Assembly (NCBI GenBank): GCA_014379405.1
Contig: JACMLU010000027.1
Location: forward strand, 124,001-188,000
Direction: 5' to 3'
DNA from: Flavobacterium sp.
GTDB taxonomy: Bacteria > Bacteroidota > Bacteroidia > Flavobacteriales > Flavobacteriaceae
DNA: 64,000 nt
In this document: positions 9,218-19,843 of the stretch, piece after piece
Numbering within the stretch: the first letter of the stretch is position 1
How the letters are laid out: each line of letters starts with the position of its first letter
Notes under the pieces: generated by a model
Seen by the model: the letters and a program-made list of their open reading frames with translations, nothing else
What the model was told of the DNA's origin: nothing
Databases searched by the model: none
Made by a program: the position numbers and the translations under genes

Positions 9218-9515
9218 TGTCTATAATATTGAGAGATTTTAATTGTTTCTACGATGTCCGTTAAAATTGCTACCAACTTTTATATATGGCTAACGCTGTC
9301 ATACCAATACACCTAAATTTGGCTGAATTGTTAGGATAATAAAGTACTTTTTTTAAAAAATGCTAATTCTATAAATTATCAAAAGGGGTTATAAATTGTT
9401 TGTTCTTGCATGAGAATATATTTCTGTTGTTTTACTGCTATTTTGCCGCAAAAGCTCGTAAGAAATATTTTTAACCATGTTTATCTACTTTTCTTTTGCG
9501 GGCTCAATAAGATTT

Positions 9516-10472
9516 TTAATTTATAGTTATTACAACATTTCCTTTCTTGTGTCCTTTTTCAACATAGCTATGTGCGGCCGAAATTTGTTCTAAAGTATAG
9601 CTTTTATCTATTACGGGTTTAAATTTGCCGGCTTCAATAAGTTCTTTTAAATATATAATATCTGCTGCTGTATGACTAATTACACCTGTCATAACCTTTT
9701 TGCTACTTGTGATAGCGATCCAAACGCCTTGAAACATTTCTGACATTCCTGCGGCACTTAAAATCATTATTCCATTTTTACTAAGCGACTTTAAACTTTG
9801 TGAAACAGCTATTGCTTTCACAGCATCAAAAATCACATCATACGTTTCACCATTTTGCGTAAAATCCTCCTTCGTATAATCAATTACTTTATCAGCGCCA
9901 AGTGATGTTACCAAGGCCATATTTGTGGTGCTACAGACACCCGTAACGTTTGCTCCATATGCCTTAGCTATTTGAACGGCCGCACTTCCCACTGCACCGG
10001 AGGCACCCACTATAAGCACTTTTTGCTCTGGTTTTATTTCGGCCTTTTTTATAAAATGTAATGCAGTAACACCTCCAAAAGGAATCACAGCTGCTTCATT
10101 GTGTGAAATAGCAGCAGGTTTTAATGCTATAGATGCATTTTCAGGCAGGCATTTATATTCTGCATAGGTACCAAAACTCATATCTGAATGGCCAAAAACA
10201 AAGTCACCAACTTTGAAATGTTTTACCTCTTCACCTACTCTCTCCACTTGGCCAGAAAAAACACTTCCGAGAATCTTAATTTTTGGTATTAATAAACCAA
10301 AAATAAATCTTACAGCAAATGGGTCCGCTTTGCGTAATCGACAATCTCCTGAATTGACTGCTGTAGCAATAATTTTTAGTAAAATTTCATTTTTGTTTGG
10401 TATCGGTTTTTCTACCTGTTTGACATGGAGGACTTCAGGTGGACCATATTGATTATAAACTGCTGCTTTCAT
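9516..10472 (-). CDS. NAD(P)-dependent MDR oxidoreductase
   Basis: A 318-residue zinc-less medium-chain dehydrogenase. It has the GroES-like domain (SGDCRLRKADPF; ILGSVFSGQVERVGEEVKHF), the cofactor motif VGASGAVGSAAVQIAK and YDVIFDAV. A quinone or enone reductase role is likely. Its C-terminus (LEQISAAHSYVEKGHKKGNV) is the intact counterpart of the remnant at 6096-6182. A gap of about 300 bp without an evident gene follows its stop. Confidence 0.8.
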   Translation of the reverse strand: MKAAVYNQYGPPEVLHVKQVEKPIPNKNEILLKIIATAVNSGDCRLRKADPFAVRFIFGLLIPKIKILGSVFSGQVERVGEEVKHFKVGDFVFGHSDMSFGTYAEYKCLPENASIALKPAAISHNEAAVIPFGGVTALHFIKKAEIKPEQKVLIVGASGAVGSAAVQIAKAYGANVTGVCSTTNMALVTSLGADKVIDYTKEDFTQNGETYDVIFDAVKAIAVSQSLKSLSKNGIMILSAAGMSEMFQGVWIAITSSKKVMTGVISHTAADIIYLKELIEAGKFKPVIDKSYTLEQISAAHSYVEKGHKKGNVVITIN

Positions 10473-10684
10473 TTTTTATTCTTTTTTATTGAATCTCTAC
10501 TTTGTGTTAGGTTTACTTATTTTTTTATATCAGTCGTCTTTCTTTTTGCTGATAGTTTAAATACTTCTGATACAAGTTTTATTGAAAATTAGTATTAATT
10601 CATCATTAAATGATAAATAAAAATGCCACCTATACCAATGACTATTATGCTTTTTTTAGCCAAATTTATGTTATTTTAATTCTC

Positions 10685-11446
10685 TTATAAGAGACGTTTT
10701 ATTGCTCTAGTTGCCATAAAGGCAGGAAAATAATCGTCCAAATTATTTTCACCTCCCCAATTGTCTTCATACATATCTGTTAAGTTAAAACCAGCCTGCA
10801 ACTGACCATTAATTTGGTCAGTCAAACTATGACCATATTGTAAAGCTTCCTTGTTCTTAATCAGTTCTTCTACTTTTTCAGCTGGCAAAGAGTGTAGATC
10901 TGAAAAAGGTTGTTTGTAAATCAGTTTCAAGTTTTGTTCGTCAATTTGAAATGAAATTGGGTTAATTAAACCTGTCATTAAAATACCGTTTGGTATCAAA
11001 AATCGATAACATTCTTTCCAAACAGGCAAAACATTGTCAACAAAGAGTACAGAACAAGGATTAAAAATTAAGTCAAATGAATTGTCCTCAAACACTGAAA
11101 GGTCTTTCATGTCTCCCTGTAGTGTTTTGATGTCAAGGTTAAATTTGTTGCTTATCGTTTTGTCTTGTTGTAATTGCTTATCTGAATTGTCAAAAATTGT
11201 AACGTATGCCCCTAAAGTTGCGAGAATAGGTCCTTGTTGCCCGCCACCAGAAACTAGACCTAAAACTTTTGAACCATTTAGTTCAGGAAACCAATTGTGA
11301 GGAACTGGCTTTTTTGGAGTTAAAACAATACTCCAGTTTCCTTTTTTTGAATTTTCCAATTCTTGTTCTGAAACCGGAATTGTCCAGCGGTCTTTTTTGT
11401 CCACATAATTGTTCCAGGCTGATTTGTTGTGTTTTACTATGTCCAT
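10685..11446 (-). CDS. Class I SAM-dependent methyltransferase
   Basis: A 253-residue protein with motif I (KVLGLVSGGGQQGPILATLG), an acidic residue after strand 2 (VTIFDNSDKQL), and the motif IV/V region (FDLIFNPCSVLFVDNVLPVW; GILMTGLINP). The SGGGQQG variant of the glycine-rich loop is typical of a small-molecule methyltransferase group common in bacteria. The substrate is unknown. The gene is solitary. Confidence 0.8.
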   Translation of the reverse strand: MDIVKHNKSAWNNYVDKKDRWTIPVSEQELENSKKGNWSIVLTPKKPVPHNWFPELNGSKVLGLVSGGGQQGPILATLGAYVTIFDNSDKQLQQDKTISNKFNLDIKTLQGDMKDLSVFEDNSFDLIFNPCSVLFVDNVLPVWKECYRFLIPNGILMTGLINPISFQIDEQNLKLIYKQPFSDLHSLPAEKVEELIKNKEALQYGHSLTDQINGQLQAGFNLTDMYEDNWGGENNLDDYFPAFMATRAIKRLL

Positions 11447-11480
11447 TTTGTATATATATTAAAACTAAATGCTAAAAATA

Positions 11481-11672
11481 TCAGTTTTTTTTGTGAAATA
11501 GCCTAAATTTCAAAGAATTTTCAATAGAAGTTTTAACAGACTCGAAAGATATGTTATCACTCTAACTGGAATGTTTTGAAAGAAAATCTTGGCTTGCTTT
11601 AATATCCATTTTTGACTTATCGGTTGTAGTTAAAAAGTTATCAAAAGTTTTTTCAATTAATTCATATCGTAT
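11481..11672 (-). pseudogene. Unrecognised gene remnant
   Basis: In the 352-bp gap before the methyltransferase, one minus-strand frame reads 36 codons (IRYELIEKTFDNFLTTTDKS, then KMDIKASQDFLSKHSS), a stop, then 26 more (SDNISFESVKTSIENSLKFR, LFHKKN). It has protein-like composition but no start codon. I do not recognise the family. It may simply be chance; the rest of the gap shows nothing. Confidence 0.3.
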
Positions 11673-11798
11673 TTATTTTAAGTAGATTAAAACTGTTTTT
11701 TGGGTTTATTATGGTTATCGTTCTCATTTCTATTATACATTAAATAAAATTTTGAAAAACTATAATTTATTATAACATGGAATGTTTTAGAGTACATT

Positions 11799-13070
11799 TT
11801 AATTTTTATTAAACTGTATGTTAAGCTCTAAGTCACCCTCTTTAAAATTATCATTTTGTCTTTTGTTCAAATTTGGTAGAAAGTAACATATACCGCCAAT
11901 AAGAGGTAAAAAAGAGCAAACTAAAAATACATATTGAATTGAAGTATAATCTGCTAAAATCCCTAATGAGGCAGAACCGATTGCGGCCATACCAAAAGAA
12001 AAACCATAGAAAAGTCCAGAAATCATACCCAGTTTATGAGGTACTAATTCTTGAGCATATACAATTATTGCAGGAAATGCTGATGCCATTATAAAACCAA
12101 TGATGATTATTAAAACATCTGTATAAAAAAGGCTTGCATAGGGTAATAATAAGGCAAATGGTGCTGCACCAAAAACTGAAAACCAAATAATATAAATACG
12201 ACCAATTTTATCTCCTAAAGGACCACCAAGAATAGTTCCTATCATGTAAGCGAATAGGTAAATAAACATATGAAATTGTGATTGTTGAATTGATAGATGG
12301 AATTTTTCAATTAGGTAAAAAGTATAAAAACTTGATAAACTAGCAGAGTAAATAAATTTTGAGAAAATAATAACCAATAAAATACCGATTACCCATTTTA
12401 CTTTATTATTAGATAGCTTATGTTTGCTCTCTACTATATTTTTTTTAGTGTTTTTTTGAATTAAGTGGATTTTATACCAATTTGCAATACGAGAAAGGAC
12501 CCCTATTCCTATTGTGGATGCTATAAAAAACCAAAGTAAATATTTTTGTGAATTTGGAATAACAATAAAAGCTACTGCTAATGGTGCTAAAGCAGATCCA
12601 AAATTGCCACCCGTTTGAAAAATTGATTGAGCCAGCCCTAATTTTCCTCCAGAAGCCAAATTAGAGATTCTACCTGACTCCGTGTGGAAGATAGCAGAGC
12701 CTATCCCTATAATAATACTTGAAACAATAATCCAATTTAAATTGTTAGCAAATGATAATATTATTATACCTAAAGCTGTGAAACCCATTCCGTACACTTG
12801 TGAATAGGGCTTTGGATATTTATCCGTGTAATATCCTATAAAAGGTTGTAAAATGGAAGCAGTTAATTGAAAAGCAAAAGTAATTAGTCCTATCTCTGAA
12901 AAAGTAAGCCCATAATTTTGTTTCAGGATAGGATAAATAGAAGGAATTATTCCTTGTATTAAATCATTTAACAAGTGGGCAAAACTAATAAAGAATAGTA
13001 TCGTATATACTGTTTCGTTACTATACTGTTTTACAGCACTGCTTTGCTTTGTATTTAAATTCCTTGTCAT
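11799..13070 (-). CDS. MFS transporter, fosmidomycin-resistance (Fsr)-like
   Basis: A 423-residue, 12-helix major facilitator. The early segment FAHLLNDLIQGIIPSIYPIL and the helix 2-3 loop (GYYTDKYPKPYSQVYGMG) match the Fsr subgroup, as does ESGRISNLASGGKLGLAQSI. Fsr-type proteins export fosmidomycin and other small compounds; the native substrate here is unknown. The tautomerase gene ends 6 bp upstream, so the two are probably one operon. Confidence 0.8.
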   Translation of the reverse strand: MTRNLNTKQSSAVKQYSNETVYTILFFISFAHLLNDLIQGIIPSIYPILKQNYGLTFSEIGLITFAFQLTASILQPFIGYYTDKYPKPYSQVYGMGFTALGIIILSFANNLNWIIVSSIIIGIGSAIFHTESGRISNLASGGKLGLAQSIFQTGGNFGSALAPLAVAFIVIPNSQKYLLWFFIASTIGIGVLSRIANWYKIHLIQKNTKKNIVESKHKLSNNKVKWVIGILLVIIFSKFIYSASLSSFYTFYLIEKFHLSIQQSQFHMFIYLFAYMIGTILGGPLGDKIGRIYIIWFSVFGAAPFALLLPYASLFYTDVLIIIIGFIMASAFPAIIVYAQELVPHKLGMISGLFYGFSFGMAAIGSASLGILADYTSIQYVFLVCSFLPLIGGICYFLPNLNKRQNDNFKEGDLELNIQFNKN

Positions 13071-13076
13071 TTTCTA

Positions 13077-13421
13077 TTAAATCATATTGGTATTACAATA
13101 CGTAGCTTTTTCAAAATCTCTAATGTTCATCGATAGCGTGGTTACTTTCGGAAACATTATTTTCAAGTTTTTGATAATTTCTTTTGAAAGATTACTTTTT
13201 TGTTCTGTTGTTCTTCCTTCCATTACATTTCCAAAAATGTGAATGAAATCATCCTTAGTGTTTCCAACCTTACAATGTGGAAAAGTATTAATCCTTACTT
13301 TGATATCTCCTAAATCAAAAAGTTCAGTCGATTCAGCTGAATCGTGTACATTTTGCATTATTTCTTCAGCAGATTTTAATTGCAATATGTTTTCTGAGCA
13401 TTCAATTATTAGATGTGGCAT
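13077..13421 (-). CDS. 5-carboxymethyl-2-hydroxymuconate isomerase-like tautomerase
   Basis: A 114-residue protein of the CHMI branch of the tautomerase superfamily. The initiator Met is followed by Pro2 (MPHLIIECSENI), which becomes the N-terminal catalytic base after Met removal. The true substrate is uncertain, because no other homoprotocatechuate-pathway gene is nearby. It lies 6 bp upstream of the Fsr-like exporter. A dead copy is found at 2982-3326. Confidence 0.8.
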   Translation of the reverse strand: MPHLIIECSENILQLKSAEEIMQNVHDSAESTELFDLGDIKVRINTFPHCKVGNTKDDFIHIFGNVMEGRTTEQKSNLSKEIIKNLKIMFPKVTTLSMNIRDFEKATYCNTNMI

Positions 13422-13615
13422 TGTATTTAATTTTATGTTACTATTTATGATATTTACCTATATTAAACCAAAGGCCATTACCATTGCGAATAATGACCTA
13501 TAGCTATAATCACCTGAGTGATTAAGGATTAATAATATGTCCGGTTACTTTACCCAATACACTTTTCTTGAACATAAACTCCAATTGTCGCATATTAGTT
13601 GGAATTTTTGATAAA

Positions 13616-13825
13616 TTATTGAAGCGCCTCTGCAGAAAACCCTGCTTCATTGACTATTGCTATGACCTCTGTTTCTTCGAGATTAGTGGTTACAGTCAAT
13701 GTTTTCTTTAGGGTCATTATGTCAACTTCCCAATTTCCTTCTCCTATTTTTTCATTAAGAACAGGAGTAGCTTTAGCAATGCATCCAGCGCATTTAATGT
13801 TTGATTTAAATTGTAATGTGTTCAT
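13616..13825 (-). CDS. Small heavy-metal-associated (HMA) protein
   Basis: A 69-residue single-domain protein of ferredoxin-like HMA type with the metal-binding pair Cys12-x-x-Cys15 (KCAGCIAKA) and the conserved C-terminal EAGFSAE. Such proteins act as cytosolic copper chaperones or metal buffers. The gene follows the DHA2 exporter by 34 bp on the same strand, suggesting co-transcription, though the main copper cluster starts 7 kb away. Confidence 0.75.
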   Translation of the reverse strand: MNTLQFKSNIKCAGCIAKATPVLNEKIGEGNWEVDIMTLKKTLTVTTNLEETEVIAIVNEAGFSAEALQ

Positions 13826-13859
13826 GATTTATAAGTATTTAATTAATTTTAAAAAAGGG

Positions 13860-15278
13860 TTATTTTGTTGCTTTTATATAAAAAAATGTCATTAGCGTTG
13901 CCATACCACTCAGTACTGCGGCGGCTATAAAAGCAGTTTGAAATCCTTGTACAAGTGCTTCATTCGGAGCACTACCAATGGCAGTAACTGCCTCTGTTTT
14001 AGCAGCTGCAATAACCACAACAATAGCCAATCCTAATGCCGAACCGATTTGATAACTGGTATTCACCAATCCTGATGCCAATCCCATTTCCTCAGGTTTT
14101 GCTCCAGACATAGCAGCCATAGTACTTGGAATATAAGCCAACGACATGCCAATGGCGCCCAATATAGATGCTGGTAAAACATTAGTCATAAAGGTACCAT
14201 CAGCAGGAGCCATGCTAAAGAGAATTAAGGAAGCAGTAAGGAATAGCAATCCTGCAATTAAATTTGCTTTAAATCCGAACTTCATTACCAATTTTCCGGT
14301 AAAGCCCACCATCACGATCATAATGACAATAGTCATTGGAAGCAAAGCTAATCCACTGTTAAATGCTGAAAAATTAAGCACTTGTTGTAAATAAAGATTC
14401 AGGTAAAACCATAACGGAATCCATGATCCGGCCAATAAAGCGGTGATAATATTCCCTGCTGAAAGATTAGGAACTTTAAATATTGATAATGCAATTAAAG
14501 GTTCTTTCTTTTTATTCTGTGACCCTAAGAAGATCAGAAACAACACCAAAGAAACCAATAATAATCCGATGGTCTTTAAAGACATCCATCCCGACGATTC
14601 TGCTGAAACTATGGCATAAACCATTAATACTAAGGCAGTAGTTGCCATAATCGCTCCCGAAATATCCACACTCCCTTTCCTTGTATTGCCTTTAAGCAAT
14701 ACATTAGGTGCGTGAAATAGTACTAGCGACCCAATCGGAATGTTGATTAAGAATATCCATTCCCATGATAACCATTCTGTAATAACACCTCCTAAAAATA
14801 CCCCGGCAGAACCGCCAGCTGCTGCTGCTGCTCCCCAAAAACCAAATGCTTTACCTAATTCTTGTGAATTGGTAAACATTGTCATGACCATGGTAAGTGC
14901 TGCTGGTGCTATAAAGGCAGAACCCAATCCTTGTAAGGCTCTTGCCGTATTTAAAGCCGAATCAGACCAGGCTAATCCTGCAAATAAGGAAGCTAATGTC
15001 AGTATGGCAAAACCCCACATAAAGATTTTGCGCGCGCCAAAAATGTCCGATAATTTACCCCCTAAAAGTAAGAATCCGCCAAAGAAAATCACGTAGGCAT
15101 TGAATATCCATTGCAATCCCGTTTGGCTATATCCTAAATCGGATTTTATGGCTGGTAAGGCTACTCCAATAATAGAAGTATCCATAATAACTGTAAATTG
15201 TGCTAAGCACAATAAGAATAAGGCTGACCATCGCAATGGATAAGGAGTCGGAGCCGTCGTTGATTTATTATTTTTCAT
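13860..15278 (-). CDS. MFS multidrug exporter, DHA2 (14-TM, EmrB/QacA) family
   Basis: A 472-residue transporter with about 14 predicted membrane segments. It has motif A (GGKLSDIFGARKIF) after helix 2, and the helix 1 Asp motif (QFTVIMDTSIIGVALPAI) diagnostic of DHA2 drug:H+ antiporters. Motif C-like glycines appear in GGSAGVFLGGVITEWLSW. It lacks an adjacent EmrA-type adaptor. Drug or toxic-compound export is the expected role. Confidence 0.85.
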   Translation of the reverse strand: MKNNKSTTAPTPYPLRWSALFLLCLAQFTVIMDTSIIGVALPAIKSDLGYSQTGLQWIFNAYVIFFGGFLLLGGKLSDIFGARKIFMWGFAILTLASLFAGLAWSDSALNTARALQGLGSAFIAPAALTMVMTMFTNSQELGKAFGFWGAAAAAGGSAGVFLGGVITEWLSWEWIFLINIPIGSLVLFHAPNVLLKGNTRKGSVDISGAIMATTALVLMVYAIVSAESSGWMSLKTIGLLLVSLVLFLIFLGSQNKKKEPLIALSIFKVPNLSAGNIITALLAGSWIPLWFYLNLYLQQVLNFSAFNSGLALLPMTIVIMIVMVGFTGKLVMKFGFKANLIAGLLFLTASLILFSMAPADGTFMTNVLPASILGAIGMSLAYIPSTMAAMSGAKPEEMGLASGLVNTSYQIGSALGLAIVVVIAAAKTEAVTAIGSAPNEALVQGFQTAFIAAAVLSGMATLMTFFYIKATK

Positions 15279-15374
15279 AACTTAATTATTTTAAAGCAAA
15301 ATTATGGTGTATGGTTCATCTGAACTTTGCACTTTTTACTTCTTTTATTCTATTATTTTTTAAAATTGTTATTA

Positions 15375-16712
15375 CTAAAGTAGGCCTAAGGCTTTTTCGT
15401 AAGCTACCGTTAAAACTTTTAATTCATACACCGCCATTAAATAATTGAGCTGAGCTGTATTTAAGGCTAATTCGGCATCATTAACTTCTAACATCGAACT
15501 CAAATTATTGAGATATCTATTGCTATTAATCGTGAAATTAATTTCAGCAGCATCAACTGTTTTCTTTTGGATATCCAACTGAGCTTTGGCATTTTTCCAA
15601 TTCCCGGCAATAGCATTCAACTCTAGGTTGACATCTTGTTTTAAATCCTCCAAATTAAGTTTTTCTTGCTCGATCTTGATTTTGCTTTGTCTAGCTTGGG
15701 CAGTAATGCTACCACCACTGAAAATAGGTAAGGAAACCTGAAGTCCTACAAAACTTGTTTTAGGAAATGTGTATTGCTCCACATTTACATCATCTGCTTG
15801 CGCCTGTATTTGATATTGACCTATTAAAGAAACTTGAGGCAAATAATTTCCTTTAACAGCCGATAATTTTTGTTCTTCTTTTTCAATGGCTAAAACCTGA
15901 AGTTTAACATCGTTTCTATCATCTGTTCCGCTTTTTATTTTTTCTTCCAATACGATAAACTTTTCATTTTCGTCTTCTAAAAGTAAGGGGTCAGTAAGTT
16001 TAATAGCTGCAGCGCTATCTAATCCAACCAATTTCTTAAATTGGCTCTCGGTTACTTCGATATTGTTATTCAAATACGATATTGAAGATTTTAAATTTTC
16101 TACCGCAATATAACTTCTCAAAGTATCGACTTTCAAAGCTCTCCCTTCTGCAAACAAAGATTTGGCATCGACCAATGCCTTTTGATTTCGAATAAGGCTT
16201 TTCTCTTGCAATTGTAACTGACTTTTCATTAACTGAATTCCATAATAATCTTTAGTAACTTGATAAAGCAGCTGACTTTTCATCTCCTTAGTGGTTTCAC
16301 TTTGGATTTTCTCTTCTACTTTGGCCACTTCTTTTTGACGCTTAATATTTTTGGCGATTAAAGGTTGTTGGAGCGTAATAGAAGTGTTCAAAGTGTTCAA
16401 TCCACCGACACTAATATCTTGCACGGGATCTGTGGTACCTACAAATGAGCCCGGAAGAAAAATCACTTGTCGATCAAAATAATGTGAGACCATTCCGTTA
16501 AAAGCAACATTAGGTAATAATTTCCCGTGTAGTTCTTTAATAATTTCTTTGTGTCTTTGCTCCTCAAGTTTTTGAACAGCCATTTTTTTATTGTTCGCTA
16601 TAACTAATTCTTTTGCATCTTTTAAAGATATATTGGTGGTTTGTGCTACCAAGAATTGAGTTGAAAGGAAAGTCAAAAAAGACAATACTATTTTATAAAT
16701 TAATGTTTTCAT
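15375..16712 (-). CDS. TolC-family outer-membrane efflux protein
   Basis: I take the start as ATG at 16712 (MKTLIYKIVLSFLTFLSTQF), which begins a signal peptide; an ATG seven codons upstream lacks that property. The protein (445 aa) has two outer-efflux repeats rich in coiled-coil (EEQRHKEIIKELHGK; KDVNL-like QDVNLELNAIAGNWKNAKAQ). It forms the outer-membrane duct of the tripartite pump whose permease overlaps it by 20 bp and whose adaptor lies further upstream. Confidence 0.85.
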   Translation of the reverse strand: MKTLIYKIVLSFLTFLSTQFLVAQTTNISLKDAKELVIANNKKMAVQKLEEQRHKEIIKELHGKLLPNVAFNGMVSHYFDRQVIFLPGSFVGTTDPVQDISVGGLNTLNTSITLQQPLIAKNIKRQKEVAKVEEKIQSETTKEMKSQLLYQVTKDYYGIQLMKSQLQLQEKSLIRNQKALVDAKSLFAEGRALKVDTLRSYIAVENLKSSISYLNNNIEVTESQFKKLVGLDSAAAIKLTDPLLLEDENEKFIVLEEKIKSGTDDRNDVKLQVLAIEKEEQKLSAVKGNYLPQVSLIGQYQIQAQADDVNVEQYTFPKTSFVGLQVSLPIFSGGSITAQARQSKIKIEQEKLNLEDLKQDVNLELNAIAGNWKNAKAQLDIQKKTVDAAEINFTINSNRYLNNLSSMLEVNDAELALNTAQLNYLMAVYELKVLTVAYEKALGLL

Positions 16713-19700
16713 ACTCCTCTTTTTTAAATTCATTATTATTTTCTAACGGCACGACTGGTATTTCTTCGACAGTCTCTTTTACTTTACTTGATGACAAAGA
16801 AGAATACACCGCAGGAATAATAAATAAGGTTAATATCCCCGCAAAAAGTAAACCTCCTACAATTACAATTCCTAAAGATTGTCTGCTATTAACTGTTAAT
16901 GCAATAGGCAATGCCCCAAAAATCATTGCTAAAGAAGTCATCAAAATGGGTCTAAATCGTTGCACTGCAGCTTGGGTAGCAGCCTCAAATTTTGACATAC
17001 CTTTCGCTTTTAAATCATTGGCAAATTCCACGATCAAGATTCCGTTTTTAGTAATCAATCCCACTAAAGTGATAATTCCAATTTGGCTGAACACATTCAA
17101 ACTTTGGTCAAACCAATACAAACTGATAAGTGCTCCGGTTACAGCCATAGGAACGGTTAACATAATAATAAGAGGATCGCGAAGACTTTCGAACTGGGCA
17201 GCTAGGATTAAATAGATAAGTAGTAAAGCTAAAATTAAAGTGAATAAAATATTGCCTTGACTTTCTTCAAAATCACGTGCTTGGCCGGATAAAGAGGTTT
17301 TAAAGGTTTCGCCTAAAACACTTTTTTTAATACTTTCCATTTCGCGAATTCCTTCCTCTAGACTCACACCAGGCGCCAATCCTGCAGAAACGGTAGCGGA
17401 AGTATATTGATCGTAACGATAAATTGCTGCCGGACTGATACCTTCCTCAAACGTAACCAGATTGTCAAGTGAAATCATATCACCTTTAGCCGATCTCACA
17501 TTGATTGATTTTAAATCACTCAGGTCATTTCGCTGTTCTTTTTCTACTTGACCAATAACTTCATACTGTCGGTCGTCTTTTAAGAAATAACCATAACGTT
17601 GTCCAGAAAGTGACAATTGTAACGCCCTCGAAACTTCCTGAATAGAAACTCCCATCAAAGCCGCTTTTTGACGGTCTATATTGATTTTGATTTCGGGTTT
17701 ATTCATTTTTAAATCACTATCAACAAACATTAGTTTTTTACTTTGACGGGCAGCATTTAAAAACTTTGGCAATATTTTATTGAGTGAGTCTAAATTCTGA
17801 GCTTGTAAAACATATTGAACGGGCATACCGCCACCATATCGAGTACCAATTGTAGGAGGCATGTAAGGAAACAAAAGGAATTTTCTAAAATTACCCGATG
17901 CTGCACCATATTTGTTATAAATGTCTTGGACAGACGATTTTCTTTCCTTAGGATCTTTTAGATAAATTGTTTGAACAGCCACATTTACTGGCGCCGGTGC
18001 CGGTATAAATGAAATAGCGACCATTGAATAGGTTTGGTAAAGTCCGTCAGTAGAATCATTGACAAATTTACCTACCTCCAACATATTTTTCTTCATATAA
18101 TCATATGAAACACCTTCTGGAGCCACAGCAATCAGATTTAAATTGGAACGGTCTTCAACAGGCGCTAATTCTGACGGAAGCGATTTCCCTAAAAAGTAAA
18201 TTAATCCGCCTGCAACTACTAAGAATACCCATGCTAACCATCTTCGCTTCATAAATGCGGTTAACAAGTTTTCATAGCCTTTATTTAGGTTAACAAAAAA
18301 CGGTTCTGTTTTGCGGTACAACCAATTGTGCTTATCTTGTTTTTTCAACAAATAAGCACTCAACATTGGAGACAAAGTCAATGCTACAAAGGCAGAAACC
18401 AATACTGAACCCGATACCACTATGGCAAATTCTTTAAATAGCTGTCCGCTAATACCGCCCATAAAAATGATAGGCATAAAAACCGCTGCTAATGTAATAG
18501 TAGTGGAAATGACGGCAAAATAAATTTCTTTCGAACCAGCAAAGGCAGCCTGCACAGGTGTCATACCTTCCTCCACTTTCTTGTAGATATTCTCAAGGAC
18601 GACAATTGCATCATCTACCACCAGACCAATGGCCAGCACCAATCCCAGAAGTGTCAAAACATTAATAGAAAATCCTGCTAAATACATTATAAAAAACGCC
18701 GACAAAATAGATACAGGAATAGCCAATACAGGAATAATTGTGGAACGCCAATCTCTCAAAAACAAGAAGATAATCAGTACCACCAAACCAAAAGCAATGA
18801 ACAAGGTTTCCTCTACTTCTTTTATCGACTCTCTAACAGGTTTAGTAAAGTCAAAACCAACGATTAATTTATAGTCTTTGGGCACTTCTTTTCGCAATTG
18901 ATCCAATCTTTTATAAAACTCATCCACCACCTCAATGGCATTGGCACCTCTTTGAATTTGAATAGCTACTCCAACGCCTACACGATTAGCATTATTAGTT
19001 CCATTTATGATGGCATTGCGCTCGTTCATTTCTCCCAATTCTGCAAATCCTACATCTTTAAGTCTGATGATAACATTATCGGTTTGTTTAATAATCATTT
19101 TATTGAAATCCTCTACGGAAGTTAATCGACCGATGGATCGCACACTCAATTCATTACTATTGCCTTCAATTCTCCCCGAAGGCAAATCAATATTCTCGCG
19201 CAACAATGCCAAACGAATATCTTCTGGAGTCAATTTTACAGCTGCTAATTTAATAGGGTCAAATCGCAACCGCATCGCATATTTGTGGTCACCTACAATT
19301 GCTACTCGATTGATTCCAGGAATGGATTGAATTCTATCTTTAATTACCGTCGAAGCCAAGTGGCTTACTTCTTTGATATCCTTAGTATCGCTTTCTACTT
19401 CAAGAAAAGCAACCAAATTATCAGGTGAAGAAGCTTTTTCCACTATAGGTGGATCGACATCTGCTGGTATTTGATTTTTAGATTTGGATACTTTATCGCG
19501 AACGTCATTCAAAGCGTCATCTAAATTAATATCACGGTTAAATTCTACCGTAATAATACTTACTTGCTCTCTCGATTCTGACGATATGGTTCTAAGTCCA
19601 TTGGCCTCTGCAATAGACTCTTCCATAGGCTTAGTAATTTTGGAAGCAATTACATCCGGACTTGCACCGGGATAAAAAGTAACTACTGATATCACTGGTG

Positions 19701-19824
19701 GCTCCGTTAGCGGAAATTCTCTAACACCAAGATTTTTCCACCCCACTAATCCCATAATGACTATTAGGACAGAAAAAACACCGGCCAATACCGGCTTTTT
19801 TATACTTAATGATGGTAAATTCAT
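16693..19824 (-). CDS. RND efflux permease, HAE1 family
   Basis: A 1043-residue resistance-nodulation-division pump with 12 membrane segments and two large periplasmic loops. The helix 4 motif GLVVDDAIVVLENIY contains the paired Asp residues needed for proton relay in drug-transporting HAE1 pumps. Copper-transporting CusA types have a different pattern, so this is probably a drug or envelope-stress pump despite the copper cluster next door. The gene is flanked by its adaptor (20 bp upstream) and TolC partner (overlapping), forming a complete operon. Confidence 0.9.
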   Translation of the reverse strand: MNLPSLSIKKPVLAGVFSVLIVIMGLVGWKNLGVREFPLTEPPVISVVTFYPGASPDVIASKITKPMEESIAEANGLRTISSESREQVSIITVEFNRDINLDDALNDVRDKVSKSKNQIPADVDPPIVEKASSPDNLVAFLEVESDTKDIKEVSHLASTVIKDRIQSIPGINRVAIVGDHKYAMRLRFDPIKLAAVKLTPEDIRLALLRENIDLPSGRIEGNSNELSVRSIGRLTSVEDFNKMIIKQTDNVIIRLKDVGFAELGEMNERNAIINGTNNANRVGVGVAIQIQRGANAIEVVDEFYKRLDQLRKEVPKDYKLIVGFDFTKPVRESIKEVEETLFIAFGLVVLIIFLFLRDWRSTIIPVLAIPVSILSAFFIMYLAGFSINVLTLLGLVLAIGLVVDDAIVVLENIYKKVEEGMTPVQAAFAGSKEIYFAVISTTITLAAVFMPIIFMGGISGQLFKEFAIVVSGSVLVSAFVALTLSPMLSAYLLKKQDKHNWLYRKTEPFFVNLNKGYENLLTAFMKRRWLAWVFLVVAGGLIYFLGKSLPSELAPVEDRSNLNLIAVAPEGVSYDYMKKNMLEVGKFVNDSTDGLYQTYSMVAISFIPAPAPVNVAVQTIYLKDPKERKSSVQDIYNKYGAASGNFRKFLLFPYMPPTIGTRYGGGMPVQYVLQAQNLDSLNKILPKFLNAARQSKKLMFVDSDLKMNKPEIKINIDRQKAALMGVSIQEVSRALQLSLSGQRYGYFLKDDRQYEVIGQVEKEQRNDLSDLKSINVRSAKGDMISLDNLVTFEEGISPAAIYRYDQYTSATVSAGLAPGVSLEEGIREMESIKKSVLGETFKTSLSGQARDFEESQGNILFTLILALLLIYLILAAQFESLRDPLIIMLTVPMAVTGALISLYWFDQSLNVFSQIGIITLVGLITKNGILIVEFANDLKAKGMSKFEAATQAAVQRFRPILMTSLAMIFGALPIALTVNSRQSLGIVIVGGLLFAGILTLFIIPAVYSSLSSSKVKETVEEIPVVPLENNNEFKKEEYENINL

Positions 19825-19843
19825 AATTTCTATATTTTAAATA